In this document: positions 19,475 through 29,085 of the stretch, piece after piece
Numbering within the stretch: position 1 is the first letter of the stretch
Layout of the letters: the number at the start of each line of letters is the position of its first letter
Source: Rodentibacter pneumotropicus DSM 21403
Lineage (GTDB): Bacteria; Pseudomonadota; Gammaproteobacteria; Enterobacterales; Pasteurellaceae
Assembly: GCF_000379905.1 (NCBI RefSeq)
Contig: NZ_KB904047.1
Span: forward strand, 1 to 47,594
DNA length: 47,594 nucleotides
Reading direction: 5' to 3'
Program-made: the position numbers and the translations under genes
Notes under the pieces: generated by a model
Told to the model about the DNA's origin: nothing
Database searches by the model: none
Seen by the model: the letters and a program-made list of their open reading frames with translations, nothing else

Positions 19475-19630
19475 AATAATTGTTTCTCTGTAAATGATGG
19501 GCGGCGAGTATAGCATGATAGCGAGAACCTGTAATTAGTATGAAAAAATAAAGTGCGGTCAATTTTATGAGCGTTTTCCTATTTGACGATTATTGCAAAG
19601 CTTCTATAATTTTCTTTATTTGGAGGGGAC

Positions 19631-20107
19631 ATGTTTTTTATTTATATTTTAATTGCATTCGTCGCTGGGATGGCGCTTGCCTCCCAATCCGCGATTAATA
19701 CCCAGCTTGCCAAAGCGGTGGGTAACGAACCCATTATCGCCACATTTATTTCCTTTGCAGTAGGGACAATCCTGCTCTTTTTTATTGCCTTATTTAATAA
19801 AGCGGATTTATGGCAAGGTTTGACCGCACTTCCGCAGCAACCTTGGTGGAAATTATTAGGTGGTGCGTTAGGCGCATTAGCGGTGTTTACCACGATATTA
19901 CTTGCCCCTAAACTCGGTATTACCGCGATGTTATTTTTTATTATCATAGGGCAATTACTGGCTGCCGGCACGATCGACCATTTTGGTTTAATAGGTATGC
20001 CCGTACGGGAAATCAATATCACGAAATTAATTGGTTTGCTGATTGTTGGATTCGGATTGGTTTTCTACTTTTTTGGCGACAAACTGCTCGCTTTAATAAA
20101 AGGGTGA
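19631..20107 (+). CDS. YdcZ-like (DUF606/DMT superfamily) membrane protein
   Basis: A 158-residue hydrophobic protein with five predicted helices, of the DUF606/YdcZ family in the drug/metabolite transporter superfamily. Typical features are AGMALASQSAINTQLAKAVGNEP at the N-terminus (paired small residues in helix 1), the PWWKLLGGALGA segment (about 71-82) and APKLGITAM. Such proteins are half-size DMT transporters whose substrate is unknown. A GGAGGGG ribosome-binding site precedes the ATG. The gene lies alone, divergent from brnQ, and an uptake signal lies inside the coding region. Confidence 0.85.
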   Translation: MFFIYILIAFVAGMALASQSAINTQLAKAVGNEPIIATFISFAVGTILLFFIALFNKADLWQGLTALPQQPWWKLLGGALGALAVFTTILLAPKLGITAMLFFIIIGQLLAAGTIDHFGLIGMPVREINITKLIGLLIVGFGLVFYFFGDKLLALIKG

Positions 20108-20146
20108 AGTGCGGTTAAATTTAAAGAAAATTTCACTAATAAAAAA

Positions 20147-20176
20147 GCCAAACTCCGCAAAGAGTTTGGCTTTTTA
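20147..20176. terminator. Bidirectional terminator
   Basis: GCCAAACTC (20147-20155) and GAGTTTGGC (20162-20170) form a perfect 9-bp stem, flanked by A-run and T-run. It lies between the convergent YdcZ-like gene and the peroxiredoxin-glutaredoxin gene and can serve both. Confidence 0.88.
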
Positions 20177-20222
20177 GTTACAGTTCCAAATTAAAATAAT
20201 CAGCTAAAATTACATTCCTACA

Positions 20223-20954
20223 TTATGCGAAGTATTTTTCTAAATCTTCGCTACCACCGATGTAGTCGCCACCGATAAAGACTTGTGGAACACTGGTTTT
20301 GCCAGTAATTGCACGTACGGAAATTGTGCTTGCATCACGACCTAATACAATTTCTTCAAAAGTATAGCCTTTTGCTTTTAATAAGGCTTTTGCTTTCGCA
20401 CAGAACGGACAACCCGGTTTTGTGATAACAGAAACAGACGGTTTTGCAGTCCAACCCGATACTAAATATTTCATCATCGTATCTGCATCAGATACTTTGA
20501 ACGGATCGCCCGGTTCTTCCGGTTCAATAAACATTTTTTCTACAATGCCGTTTTTCACCAGCATTGAATAACGCCAAGAACGTTTACCAAATCCTAAATC
20601 TTCTTTGTTTACAAGCATACCCATGCCTTCGGTAAATTCACCATTACCATCCGGAATGACGGTGATATTTTCAGATTCTTGATCGGCCTTCCAAGCATTC
20701 ATCACGAAAGTATCATTGACAGAAATACAGATAATCTTATCTACACCGGCAGCCTTAAATTCACAGGCTAATTCATTATAGCGTGGTAAATGTGTTGACG
20801 AGCAAGTTGGAGTAAATGCTCCCGGAAGTGAAAATACAACGACAGTTTTGTTATCAAATAATTCGCTTGTCGTGACATCAACCCAAGCATCGCCCTGGCG
20901 AGTATGGAATGTAACGTCCGGTACTTTTTTACCTGTCATATCGGTTAAAGCCAT
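20223..20954 (-). CDS. Hybrid peroxiredoxin-glutaredoxin (Prx5-Grx fusion)
   Basis: A 243-residue cytoplasmic peroxidase that reduces H2O2 and organic peroxides using glutathione through its own glutaredoxin domain. The N-terminal Prx5 domain (about 3-160) has the active-site segment [12 protein letters not shown] with peroxidatic Cys51. The C-terminal glutaredoxin domain (about 170-243) has [11 protein letters not shown] with the CPFC redox pair and [10 protein letters not shown] with the cis-proline. This fusion (PGdx) is known from Haemophilus and relatives. Divergent from oxyR across 125 bp, which strongly suggests OxyR control. Confidence 0.95.
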   Translation of the reverse strand: MALTDMTGKKVPDVTFHTRQGDAWVDVTTSELFDNKTVVVFSLPGAFTPTCSSTHLPRYNELACEFKAAGVDKIICISVNDTFVMNAWKADQESENITVIPDGNGEFTEGMGMLVNKEDLGFGKRSWRYSMLVKNGIVEKMFIEPEEPGDPFKVSDADTMMKYLVSGWTAKPSVSVITKPGCPFCAKAKALLKAKGYTFEEIVLGRDASTISVRAITGKTSVPQVFIGGDYIGGSEDLEKYFA

Positions 20955-20998
20955 ATTTTTCTCCTTAATTTTTTAATATGAATTTTATTTGCCTCTGG

Positions 20999-21029
20999 AT
21001 TATAGCCAAAGTTGTGATATAGTTACAAC
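20999..21029 (-). promoter_or_regulatory. Peroxiredoxin promoter with candidate OxyR operator
   Basis: On the minus strand a perfect -10 TATAAT (21004-20999) has a TTGTAA -35-like hexamer 18 bp upstream (21028-21023). An imperfect inverted repeat, GTTGTGA-N5-TTACAAC (21011-21029), overlaps that -35 region. Its place between oxyR and its likely target suggests LysR-type binding, but the full four-part OxyR ATAG/CTAT spacing was not found. Confidence 0.5.
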
Positions 21030-21079
21030 CAATTAATTCTATTTTTTTAATTGACTTTTTCTATAAGGAAAAATTCCCA

Positions 21080-21985
21080 ATGAACATTCGTGATTTAGAG
21101 TACTTAGTGGCCTTATCTGAACACAAACATTTTCGTCGTGCAGCAGACTCTTGTAATGTGAGTCAACCAACATTAAGCGGGCAAATCCGCAAACTTGAAG
21201 ATGAACTTGGCATTATTTTATTAGAACGTACGAGCCGCAAAGTGCTTTTTACCCAATCAGGAATGCTTCTTGTAGAACAAGCCCGCACTGTTTTACGTGA
21301 AGTAAAATTACTACAAGAGATGGCTAGCAATCAAGGCAAGGAAATGACCGGCCCATTACATATTGGTTTAATCCCAACTGTCGGACCTTATTTACTTCCT
21401 TACATTGTGCCAACCTTAAAAGAATCCTTCCCTGATTTAGAAATATTTCTTTATGAAGCACAAACACATCAGCTATTGGAGCAACTTGAAACCGGGCGTT
21501 TAGATTGCGCAATTTTAGCTCGCGTTCAAAAAACAGAAGCATTTATTGAAATCCCTATTTTTGAAGAGAAAATGTTACTCGCCGTTTCCGAAGATCACCA
21601 CTGGGCGAAAGAAGAAAAACTTTCCATGAGGCAGCTTATCGGTCAAGAAATGCTCATGCTGGACGATGGCCATTGCCTACGCCATCAAACATTAGATTAT
21701 TGTTTCACCGCAGGGGCAAAAGAAAATTCACATTTTAAAGCAACCAGCCTCGAAACACTAAGGAATATGGTTGCAGCTAATGCAGGTATCACATTTATGC
21801 CTGAACTTGCCGTGCGAAATGAAGGTCTACGCAAAGGGGTGAAATATATTCCATGTCATTCTCCTGAACCCACGCGTAATATCGCATTAGTATATCGTCC
21901 GGGTTCACCGTTACGCAATCGTTATGAACGTGTCGCAAGTGCCATCAGTTCTAAGGTTAAATCTATTCTTGCCGGAGCAAAATAA
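21080..21985 (+). CDS. oxyR: Hydrogen peroxide-sensing regulator OxyR
   Basis: A LysR-type regulator of 301 residues. The N-terminal helix-turn-helix (about 1-60, with [20 protein letters not shown]) precedes the sensor domain. The two redox cysteines fall exactly at Cys199 (DDGHCLR) and Cys208 (DYCFTAG), the pair that forms a disulfide on peroxide oxidation in E. coli OxyR. An AAGGAAAAA ribosome-binding site precedes the ATG. The stop overlaps the fabR start by one base (TAATG), and the gene is divergent from the peroxiredoxin-glutaredoxin gene. Confidence 0.97.
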   Translation: MNIRDLEYLVALSEHKHFRRAADSCNVSQPTLSGQIRKLEDELGIILLERTSRKVLFTQSGMLLVEQARTVLREVKLLQEMASNQGKEMTGPLHIGLIPTVGPYLLPYIVPTLKESFPDLEIFLYEAQTHQLLEQLETGRLDCAILARVQKTEAFIEIPIFEEKMLLAVSEDHHWAKEEKLSMRQLIGQEMLMLDDGHCLRHQTLDYCFTAGAKENSHFKATSLETLRNMVAANAGITFMPELAVRNEGLRKGVKYIPCHSPEPTRNIALVYRPGSPLRNRYERVASAISSKVKSILAGAK

Positions 21986-22620
21986 TGGCGGGTATTCGTG
22001 CAATTCAAAAAGAAAAAACCCGTCGGGCACTGGTTGATGCCGCATTTAACCAGCTTAGTGCGGAAAAAAGTTTTTCTAATTTGAGTTTGAGAGAAGTCGC
22101 ACGTGAAGCGGGTATAGCACCCACATCCTTTTATCGCCATTTTAGCGATATGGACGAACTAGGATTAGAAATGGTGGATGAAGCAGGCTTGATCTTACGA
22201 CAGCTTATGCGCCAAGCCCGTAAACGTATTGATGCCGGTGGTAGCGTGATTTCTGTTTCTGTGGATACTTTTTTTGAATTTATCACAAACAGCACAAATG
22301 TATTCCGCTTATTACTACGGGAAAGCTCGGGGACGTCCCAAGCATTCCGTACGGCTGCCGCACGTGAAATTAAACATTTTGTGGATGAACTTACGGAATA
22401 TATTGCTTATAAGCACCAATATCCGCAATATATCGCTTATGTTCAGGCAGAAGGCATCGTAACGATTGTATTCACTGCCGGTGCAAATGCCTTAGATATG
22501 AGCAAACAGGAACGCGAACAGCTTAAACAGCGTGTTATTTTACAATTACGCATGATAGCAAAAGGTGCCGATTTCGCAGCCCAAAAAGAAAAATACGCAC
22601 ATCATAAAGAGAAAAGGTAA
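21985..22620 (+). CDS. fabR: Unsaturated fatty acid biosynthesis repressor FabR
   Basis: A TetR-family DNA-binding protein (211 aa) that tunes the saturated/unsaturated fatty acid ratio by repressing fabB and fabA. The helix-turn-helix [21 protein letters not shown] (about 33-53) is typical, as is the start [20 protein letters not shown]. The downstream body [16 protein letters not shown] matches FabR. It overlaps oxyR by one base. In E. coli sthA lies near this pair; here fabR follows oxyR directly. Confidence 0.94.
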   Translation: MAGIRAIQKEKTRRALVDAAFNQLSAEKSFSNLSLREVAREAGIAPTSFYRHFSDMDELGLEMVDEAGLILRQLMRQARKRIDAGGSVISVSVDTFFEFITNSTNVFRLLLRESSGTSQAFRTAAAREIKHFVDELTEYIAYKHQYPQYIAYVQAEGIVTIVFTAGANALDMSKQEREQLKQRVILQLRMIAKGADFAAQKEKYAHHKEKR

Positions 22621-22650
22621 CAAAAATCGACCGCACTTTTTTCTATATAA

Positions 22651-22684
22651 AAAGCGTTGCGATTATCCGCAACGCTTTATTTTT
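22651..22684. terminator. Bidirectional terminator between fabR and hel
   Basis: AAAGCGTTGC (22651-22660) and GCAACGCTTT (22669-22678) form a perfect 10-bp stem with an 8-base loop, T-rich afterwards. It separates the convergent fabR and hel genes. Confidence 0.85.
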
Positions 22685-22698
22685 AAACGCAGATTAAG

Positions 22699-23613
<915 letters not shown>

Positions 23614-23622
23614 TCATAGATT

Positions 23623-23638
23623 TGTGATTAAGATCACA
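23623..23638. promoter_or_regulatory. Perfect-core CRP site between hel and ftsB
   Basis: TGTGA-TTAAGA-TCACA matches all ten core positions of the CRP consensus, with matching flanks (TTTGTGAT and ATCACAT). The centre is 110 bp from the hel start and about 123 bp from ftsB. A hel promoter with a good -10 TATACT (23562-23557, minus) and no good -35 lies about 70-80 bp from the centre, which fits activator dependence. Confidence 0.72.
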
Positions 23639-23753
23639 TAGAAGATAAAACAAATCCAAAAACGTAACAGAAATTGACCGCACTTTCCCATCGCCTTTCT
23701 GATCATTTCAAGATAAACTATGGGCATTTCTCACAATCTTTCAGACAAAGTTT

Positions 23754-24032
23754 ATGCGTATATTTATTGCGATTCTTGTAGGCATTCTTGCTATCTTTCA
23801 ATACAACCTCTGGTTTGGCAAAAATGGTTACGTTGATTACAAAAAAGTTTCAACACAGATTACTGAAAATAAAGCTGAAAATGAAAAGTTAGTGCAGCGA
23901 AACCAAATGATCTCGGCAGAAATTCAAGGGTTAACAAAAGGCTTTGAATCCATTGAAGAACGTGCCAGAATGCAGCATGATATGGTGAAAGAAAATGAAA
24001 CCTTCTACCACATAGTGAAAGAGCATAAATAA
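23754..24032 (+). CDS. ftsB: Cell division protein FtsB
   Basis: A bitopic inner-membrane protein (92 aa) of the FtsQBL divisome complex that signals septal peptidoglycan synthesis. One transmembrane helix (about 1-20, [20 protein letters not shown]) is followed by a periplasmic coiled coil (about 30-70, [20 protein letters not shown]) and the conserved [20 protein letters not shown] end. Two bases separate it from ispD, so ftsB-ispD-ispF form an operon as in enterics. Confidence 0.95.
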   Translation: MRIFIAILVGILAIFQYNLWFGKNGYVDYKKVSTQITENKAENEKLVQRNQMISAEIQGLTKGFESIEERARMQHDMVKENETFYHIVKEHK

Positions 24033-24034
24033 TC

Positions 24035-24718
24035 ATGTCACGAAAAATTATTGCCATTATTCCGGCAGCGGGTATAGGCTCTCGTATGAAAGCGGGAATG
24101 CCTAAGCAATATTTAACTATTTTAGGAAAAACGATTTTAGAGCATACGTTGAGTATTATGCTCAATCACCATGCGATTTCTCGGGTTATTGTCGCTCTTG
24201 GGAAAGGTTATACTTCTTCTCCCTCGCTCTCGATTCTATCTCATGAAAAAATCCAACTTGTAGAAGGCGGAAATACTCGGGCAGAATCAGTTTTAAATGC
24301 ACTGAATGCTATTTTTGAAGAAAATGCTTGGGCATTAGTACATGATGCGGCAAGACCTTGTTTAACGGAGTCAGATTTAAACAAATTATTGGAAATCAAT
24401 GACGAACATGGTGCTATCCTTGCGACTCCCGTAACCGATACAATCAAGCGGAGTGATGAAATCAGCACGATAATAACAACAGAAGATCGTTCACAACTTT
24501 GGCAAGCTCAAACACCACAATTTTTCCGTGCAGATTTATTAAAAAACTCAATCTATAACGGATTAGCAAAACAACAGATTATTACGGATGAATCTTCAGC
24601 AATGGAACTTGCCGGATTCCGACCGCACTTAGTAGCAGGAAGAAGCGACAATATTAAAGTAACGCGACCTGAAGATTTAGCTCTCGCAGAATTTTATTTA
24701 ACAAGGAAAATTGGATGA
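24035..24718 (+). CDS. ispD: 2-C-methyl-D-erythritol 4-phosphate cytidylyltransferase
   Basis: A 227-residue enzyme of the MEP isoprenoid pathway that joins MEP and CTP into CDP-methylerythritol. The nucleotide-binding N-terminus [18 protein letters not shown] is diagnostic; VHDAARPCL (about 107-115) and [10 protein letters not shown] (about 131-140) are further family motifs. Its last four bases overlap the ispF start (ATGA), so the two enzymes are translationally coupled. Confidence 0.97.
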   Translation: MSRKIIAIIPAAGIGSRMKAGMPKQYLTILGKTILEHTLSIMLNHHAISRVIVALGKGYTSSPSLSILSHEKIQLVEGGNTRAESVLNALNAIFEENAWALVHDAARPCLTESDLNKLLEINDEHGAILATPVTDTIKRSDEISTIITTEDRSQLWQAQTPQFFRADLLKNSIYNGLAKQQIITDESSAMELAGFRPHLVAGRSDNIKVTRPEDLALAEFYLTRKIG

Positions 24719-25188
24719 TAAGAATTGGACACGGTTTTGATGTGCACGCCTTTGGTGAAGACAGACCATTAATTATTGGTGGCGTTACCGTCCCTTACCA
24801 CACCGGATTTATTGCCCATTCTGATGGCGATGTTGTCCTTCACGCATTGACAGATGCCCTGTTAGGGGCTGCTGCGTTAGGGGATATAGGAAAACTTTTT
24901 CCCGATACTGATATGCAATATAAAAATGCCGATAGTCGAGGTTTGCTACGGGAAGCCTTTCGTCAAGTGAAGAAAAAAGGCTATAAAGTGGGTAATGTGG
25001 ATATCACCATTATTGCCCAAGCCCCGAAAATGCGCCCTTATATTGATGATATGCGAGCAGTAATTGCCGAAGACTTAACCTGCGATATTGAACAAATCAA
25101 TGTGAAAGCGACTACGACAGAAAAATTAGGCTTCACAGGGAGAAGTGAAGGCATTGCCTGTGAATCCGTTGTGTTACTGATGAAATAA
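24715..25188 (+). CDS. ispF: 2-C-methyl-D-erythritol 2,4-cyclodiphosphate synthase
   Basis: A 157-residue trimeric zinc enzyme that closes CDP-ME 2-phosphate into MEcPP in the MEP pathway. The metal-binding signature [10 protein letters not shown] (about 5-14, Asp and His ligands), [25 protein letters not shown] region (about 34-58) and [11 protein letters not shown] (about 132-142) are all present. Length is normal (about 158). Third gene of ftsB-ispD-ispF, followed by a terminator. Confidence 0.97.
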   Translation: MIRIGHGFDVHAFGEDRPLIIGGVTVPYHTGFIAHSDGDVVLHALTDALLGAAALGDIGKLFPDTDMQYKNADSRGLLREAFRQVKKKGYKVGNVDITIIAQAPKMRPYIDDMRAVIAEDLTCDIEQINVKATTTEKLGFTGRSEGIACESVVLLMK

Positions 25189-25208
25189 ATTTAGTAGGAT
25201 AAAATAAG

Positions 25209-25232
25209 GCGCAATTAATATTGCGCTTTTTT
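25209..25232 (+). terminator. Terminator of ftsB-ispD-ispF
   Basis: GCGCAAT and ATTGCGC form a 7-bp stem with a 4-base loop (25209-25226), followed by six T residues. It directly follows the ispF stop. Confidence 0.88.
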
Positions 25233-25240
25233 ATTATAGG

Positions 25241-25440
25241 CAAATACACACAAGATGGAACGGTAAGTATCATATAGTCTTTATCCCGAAGTATCAAAGA
25301 AAGAATATCTAGACCCCAAAGGGGTAAGCCATAGAGTTATTGTACGGTTGTCAGTCTTTTCACATGCCCCTTGAGGGGCATGTGAAGTACTAGAAGGCCC
25401 TTATAGGGTAGCCTAAAAACCGCCCGTTTTACGGGCGGAT
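25241..25440 (+). mobile_element. Remnant of an IS200/IS605-type element
   Basis: Reading from 25241, one frame gives QIHTRWNGKYHIVFIPKYQ then RKNI and a stop at about 25313. This is the N-terminal start of IS200/IS605 TnpA transposases (consensus-like TRWNCKYHIVFIPKYRRK). The rest of the enzyme, including the HUH motif and catalytic Tyr, is missing. The next 130 bp instead hold stacked inverted repeats: ACCCC/GGGGT (25314-25326), CACATGCCCC/GGGGCATGTG (25361-25384), AGGCCCT/AGGGTAGCCT (about 25395-25414) and CCGCCCG/CGGGCGG (25422-25438), like the end hairpins of the family. Probably an internally deleted copy. Confidence 0.65.
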
Positions 25441-25444
25441 TGTT

Positions 25445-25915
25445 ATTTAGATTAATTTTAAAGCTCATCATTGATTCACTGCCTCGGTCGGTCAGAATAC
25501 GCACATCGGTCTTGGTTTTCGAAATTAAGACAACACGTTGAGCATATCTGCCGCCGTAATCGCAGTTTTCATCGTGTAAAGCTTGGCGAACGCCACTTTG
25601 CTGTAAGTATCAATAAAGGTTTGTTGATAAATTCGCCCAACACCGTTGAGATTCCCCACATAGATGGTATCTTGAGCACCAAGATAACCCGGGTGAGACG
25701 TTTCAATTTCACCATAAGCAAGCTCATCTTCTTTTTACACTCTAAGGATTCATGGAGAATAATGCCTTGTTCAGCAACCAATTTCTCAAGTGCGGTCAAT
25801 CTTTGTTTGAAATTAGCAAGATTATGTCTTAACCAATAGAGCTGACACCGCCTGCTGAAACAAAAATACCTTGTTTACGGAGTTCATTGCTCACACACAC
25901 CTGACCAAAAGCGGA
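25445..25915 (-). pseudogene. IS481-type transposase, decayed
   Basis: Minus-strand translation in several frames gives pieces of one transposase. In order, ELRKQGIFVSAGGVSS and RHNLANFKQRLTALEKLVAE from about 25890 to 25770, then AYGEIETSHPGYLGAQDTIY and NLNGVGRIYQQTFIDTYSKV-type sequence (about 25720-25580), then a stop near 25530 and RILTDRGSE in another frame. This order matches IS481-family integrase-core proteins, with the DTYSKV and LTDRG blocks being DDE core sequence. Both the helix-turn-helix start and the C-terminus are missing, and frameshifts and stops are multiple, so it is not functional. Confidence 0.8.
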
Positions 25916-25929
25916 TTAGAAGGAACATA

Positions 25930-26115
25930 ATGACATATTACTTAGGTATTGATTGTGGTGGAACCTTTATTAAAGCCATACTAGTAAGTAGATAGTGCGG
26001 GAAATATTCTTTCGTCATCAAGACAAAACGCCACCATTCTAAGTGAAAAGAGGGTTATGCTGAAAGGGATATGACTAAATTATGGCTAGACTGTGTAAAA
26101 GTCATTCCATACCAG
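25930..26115 (+). pseudogene. FGGY carbohydrate kinase N-terminus (LyxK-like), decayed
   Basis: MTYYLGIDCGGTFIKAILVS is the ATP-binding start of FGGY sugar kinases, closest in memory to the L-xylulose kinase LyxK of Haemophilus. A TAG stop follows at 25993-25995. Continuing, SEK and, one frame away, GYAERDMTKLWLDCVKVI recover the next conserved segment of that family. After about 26110 the kinase similarity ends. An in-frame stop and a frameshift make this a broken fragment; about 60 of roughly 480 residues remain. Confidence 0.78.
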
Positions 26116-26117
26116 AC

Positions 26118-26381
26118 TCTGCATGCACAACGAAAGCATTTATTGCAACTTCTGGTGTTGATAAACAACATGGGCTAACTTGTTTTAGATTCAGTGAAGC
26201 TCAAGTAAAACAAAAAGCCATGGCAAAAACACAAAAGAAAATCCTTATTTTTGACCATACTAAGCCTAAACAAATTCATTCCACCTACATTAGTCAACTT
26301 GACGAATTTGATCTGATTGTTTGTAATAGAGCAATTTCTGAAGACTTCAGAATACCAAGTGAAAGAATTTGGAGAAAATAA
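26118..26381 (+). pseudogene. DeoR-family regulator C-terminal fragment
   Basis: The translation TTKAFIATSGVDKQHGLTCF through KKILIFDHTKPKQIHSTYIS and QLDEFDLIVCNRAIS is the effector-binding end of DeoR-type sugar regulators (compare the pattern KAFI.ASG....GLTCF..EA.VK and the D.SK...S region). The DNA-binding N-terminus is absent; in front of it lies the decayed kinase fragment. An ORF open from 26082 bridges the kinase remnant and this piece, so it appears to be a deletion product joining two genes of a lost sugar-use locus. Expression is unlikely. Confidence 0.7.
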
Positions 26382-26514
26382 ATAAATTAAGTAACGAGAT
26401 CTTTCGGTTAATCAGGAAATTAAAGAAAATGAGAGCTTCTTTTTTTAGATTGATTTTGATGATCCTATTCTAAATAGGAAGCACTCACTTATTTGTAGTT
26501 TAATAACTAAAGTT

Positions 26515-27786
26515 CTACGCCTTCTCCTCCAAAAGAGCGATTGGATTTTCTTCGTTTTTTTCCATCTCTTCAGGCTGAATCGACATCGCATTACGTAAAC
26601 TTTCTTGACGAATTTGTTCAGCAGCTGCTTTATCTCCGGCTTGCTCAAACACATAAGCCGCCATCATAGCATCGTTAGATTCAAGCTGTTTCGGACAAGC
26701 AATAACTTTCTTAAAAACTTCCGCTGCTTTAGCAAATTCATTATTACGCACATATAAATAACCAAGCGCACGATTAACACCACATTGCTGGCTTTCATCA
26801 GTATGTTTAGCACGTTTTTCCATTATCTTGATCAACTTCGTATTATCAATCGGTTGTAAACGGGTTATTTGTGTACAGAGTGTAGGGCTTAATGGCGTAT
26901 TATCCCCCCATTTTTTCAATGCTTCGAGAGTAAATTCATAAGCTGATTCGTGATCATTACAATCAATTAAACGTTGAATCAACGCCACTTTTAAATTCAA
27001 ATCGTTACGGCGGCGGCGAGGCTGTGCTTCCCACCAAGCAAGTAAACCATCCACGCCTTCTTCATTCATTTTTTCATCAAGTAAACCGTTTTCAGTTTTA
27101 AGCTGTACTACTTTAAATTCATCTGGAGAATATAAACCCGAACGCTGAATTAAATCCAAAATATTATCAAGCGCTTGGTAAGCTTTAGACTGCATATAAA
27201 TTTCGACTGCTAATTTTAAGACTTCTTTATTTCGATCAGTCATCTCCAATAAGCTATCCACAGAGCTACGCGCCGCCGGTAATTTATTTTGTTGTAATAA
27301 AATTCGGGTACGTGCAATTTCAACGAGTAAATTATCTGAACCAGCCAATTCGGTTGCTTCAATTAAATAACGATTTGCGCTAAATTCATCACCACGTTGT
27401 TGCGCCGCTTCAGCAGCTTTAATTAAATTTAAAATAGGTTCATCAGAATGTTTAGCATTCTTACCGATAAGTTTCTCTGCTTTAGTATAATCCCCTTCGT
27501 CCATTTTCATTAAACCTTCAAGGGTTTGTTTTTGTGCTTTTACACGTTTACGGCGAGAAAACCAACTGTAAGTATTATTACTTAAACGCAAGAAACGGCT
27601 AACCGCCCACTCTATGGCATAAATTACTGCAAGGGTAGCAATAAATAAAATAACGAGTGTCGTGATAGACATTTCATAAATATTGCCCGCTGTTTCAATA
27701 CGAACATAGCCTTGCTGACCTGAAAGATACGGACCGGCAATCAGTCCGGCAAGTAAAGCCAGCATTAAAAATAGTGTTCTAAACAT
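26515..27786 (-). CDS. hemY: HemY, inner-membrane TPR protein of the hem operon
   Basis: A 423-residue protein with two N-terminal membrane helices (about 1-20 and 42-64) and a cytoplasmic or periplasmic TPR domain. Typical HemY text is [20 protein letters not shown] and the [22 protein letters not shown] junction (about 64-85); TPR-like pairs include [19 protein letters not shown]. The role is poorly known, with links to haem metabolism or assembly of related enzymes. Last gene of hemCDXY, 9 bp after hemX. Its end meets the decayed sugar/IS region. Confidence 0.92.
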   Translation of the reverse strand: MFRTLFLMLALLAGLIAGPYLSGQQGYVRIETAGNIYEMSITTLVILFIATLAVIYAIEWAVSRFLRLSNNTYSWFSRRKRVKAQKQTLEGLMKMDEGDYTKAEKLIGKNAKHSDEPILNLIKAAEAAQQRGDEFSANRYLIEATELAGSDNLLVEIARTRILLQQNKLPAARSSVDSLLEMTDRNKEVLKLAVEIYMQSKAYQALDNILDLIQRSGLYSPDEFKVVQLKTENGLLDEKMNEEGVDGLLAWWEAQPRRRRNDLNLKVALIQRLIDCNDHESAYEFTLEALKKWGDNTPLSPTLCTQITRLQPIDNTKLIKIMEKRAKHTDESQQCGVNRALGYLYVRNNEFAKAAEVFKKVIACPKQLESNDAMMAAYVFEQAGDKAAAEQIRQESLRNAMSIQPEEMEKNEENPIALLEEKA

Positions 27787-27795
27787 AATCTATCC

Positions 27796-29064
27796 TTATT
27801 GTTGAGGCTCAACTGGTGGTTTTTCATCTGTGGAAGAAGCATCCGGCTTAACTTGATTCTCATTCACATCATGTGATTTTGTTGATTCATCAAGATACTT
27901 TTCAGATTCAATCTCAACTTTTTTTACTTCCACTGGTGTACGATTGAGATATTTATCAAGTAAGTTCAAGCTTTGTAATTGATTCGGTACATCAACATAA
28001 ACTGATAATTCCATTAATTCATCAATAGATTTTAAGAAAGTCTGCGTTACTTCCGTGTTTGTATCAAAATAGCTACGCACCCAAGTCGCCACTGCATCTA
28101 AAGATTGTTTATATAAATCATTTTGTTGACGCGATACCGCCATAATAGCTAATTGTAAACGTAAGCGAATATTTTCACGTAAATAAATATCTTGATTCGG
28201 TGCAAGTAATTCTTTTCTATCAGTACCTTGTTTCGGTGTTATTCGAATAAAATGATTCAAAAAAGAAACCGCACTTTTTTCTACATTAGCTTGCCAATCG
28301 TCTAAAGAATCGGATAGTTTGGTCGAATCAGGGGTATCACCAAAATTAACATTCAGCAAAGGTAATTCGTCTACTGAATTAGCTAGCTGGGAAAGTTGCT
28401 GCATTACTGAATTTTGATCGACATTATCGACTGAGAGTAGCTGTTTGAGATCTTGGTTAATTGCTGTGCGAATCGCCATTGACTCAGAGCTATTTACCTT
28501 CATTAAGGTTTCATTAGCCAACTTCAATAACGAAATTCCGGTATCTACATCATTATCTAATACTAACTTACGTAATGCATTGTTAAGCAAAAAATCGGCT
28601 TCTGAGAATAACCAATCGTTAGGCTGTTGAGCCGATGCTTGTTTACTCACGACTTCAAGTTGATGACGCAGTGTACCAAGGTCTTGTTCTTTTGCTAAAA
28701 CCAATTGCTCAAATTGATTCAATTTATTTTGTGTAGCGGAAATATTTTTTTCAAGAGCCGCAACCTGTTCAGATTGAACACTCTCAGAAGAAGTTGATGA
28801 TGAGAGATTAGTGATTTTTCCTTCAAGTGCGGTCAATTTTTGCTGAATTTCACTCACTTGTTGCTGCCCTAAATAATAACCAGCGCCCCCAACACCTAGG
28901 GCAATTAAAATAGCCAACAGGCTCAAGCCAGTCCCACTTTTCTTCACAACAGTTTGAGCCGGTTGAGAATTTGTTTCGGCAGGAGTTTCAGTTGAGGTTT
29001 CAATGGTACTCTCTACAGTATCATCAAGGTTTTCTGCTACCTCATTTGATTTATTTTTCGCCAT
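27796..29064 (-). CDS. hemX: HemX, membrane protein of the hem operon
   Basis: A 422-residue protein with a Glu/Thr-rich cytoplasmic N-terminus (1-40), one membrane helix (about 48-68, SLLAILIALGVGGAGYYLG) and a long coiled coil (about 70-150, with LTALEGKITNLS and LEKNISATQNKLNQFEQLV). Older annotations as uroporphyrin-III C-methyltransferase have little support. ATG at 29064 is preferred to 29070 because the AAGGA ribosome-binding site is six bases before it and overlaps the other start. The C-terminal Asp/Glu/Pro-rich tail (about 390-422) is unusual in acidity. Between hemD and hemY. Confidence 0.9.
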   Translation of the reverse strand: MAKNKSNEVAENLDDTVESTIETSTETPAETNSQPAQTVVKKSGTGLSLLAILIALGVGGAGYYLGQQQVSEIQQKLTALEGKITNLSSSTSSESVQSEQVAALEKNISATQNKLNQFEQLVLAKEQDLGTLRHQLEVVSKQASAQQPNDWLFSEADFLLNNALRKLVLDNDVDTGISLLKLANETLMKVNSSESMAIRTAINQDLKQLLSVDNVDQNSVMQQLSQLANSVDELPLLNVNFGDTPDSTKLSDSLDDWQANVEKSAVSFLNHFIRITPKQGTDRKELLAPNQDIYLRENIRLRLQLAIMAVSRQQNDLYKQSLDAVATWVRSYFDTNTEVTQTFLKSIDELMELSVYVDVPNQLQSLNLLDKYLNRTPVEVKKVEIESEKYLDESTKSHDVNENQVKPDASSTDEKPPVEPQQ

Positions 29065-29085
29065 ATTCATTCCTTATTAGGTCAT

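Noticed and set aside
21002-21042. Full E. coli-type OxyR site (ATAG-N7-CTAT repeated)
   Set aside because: ATAG and CTAT words occur but at wrong spacing (17 and 20 rather than 11 and 22), so only the simpler inverted repeat is reported.
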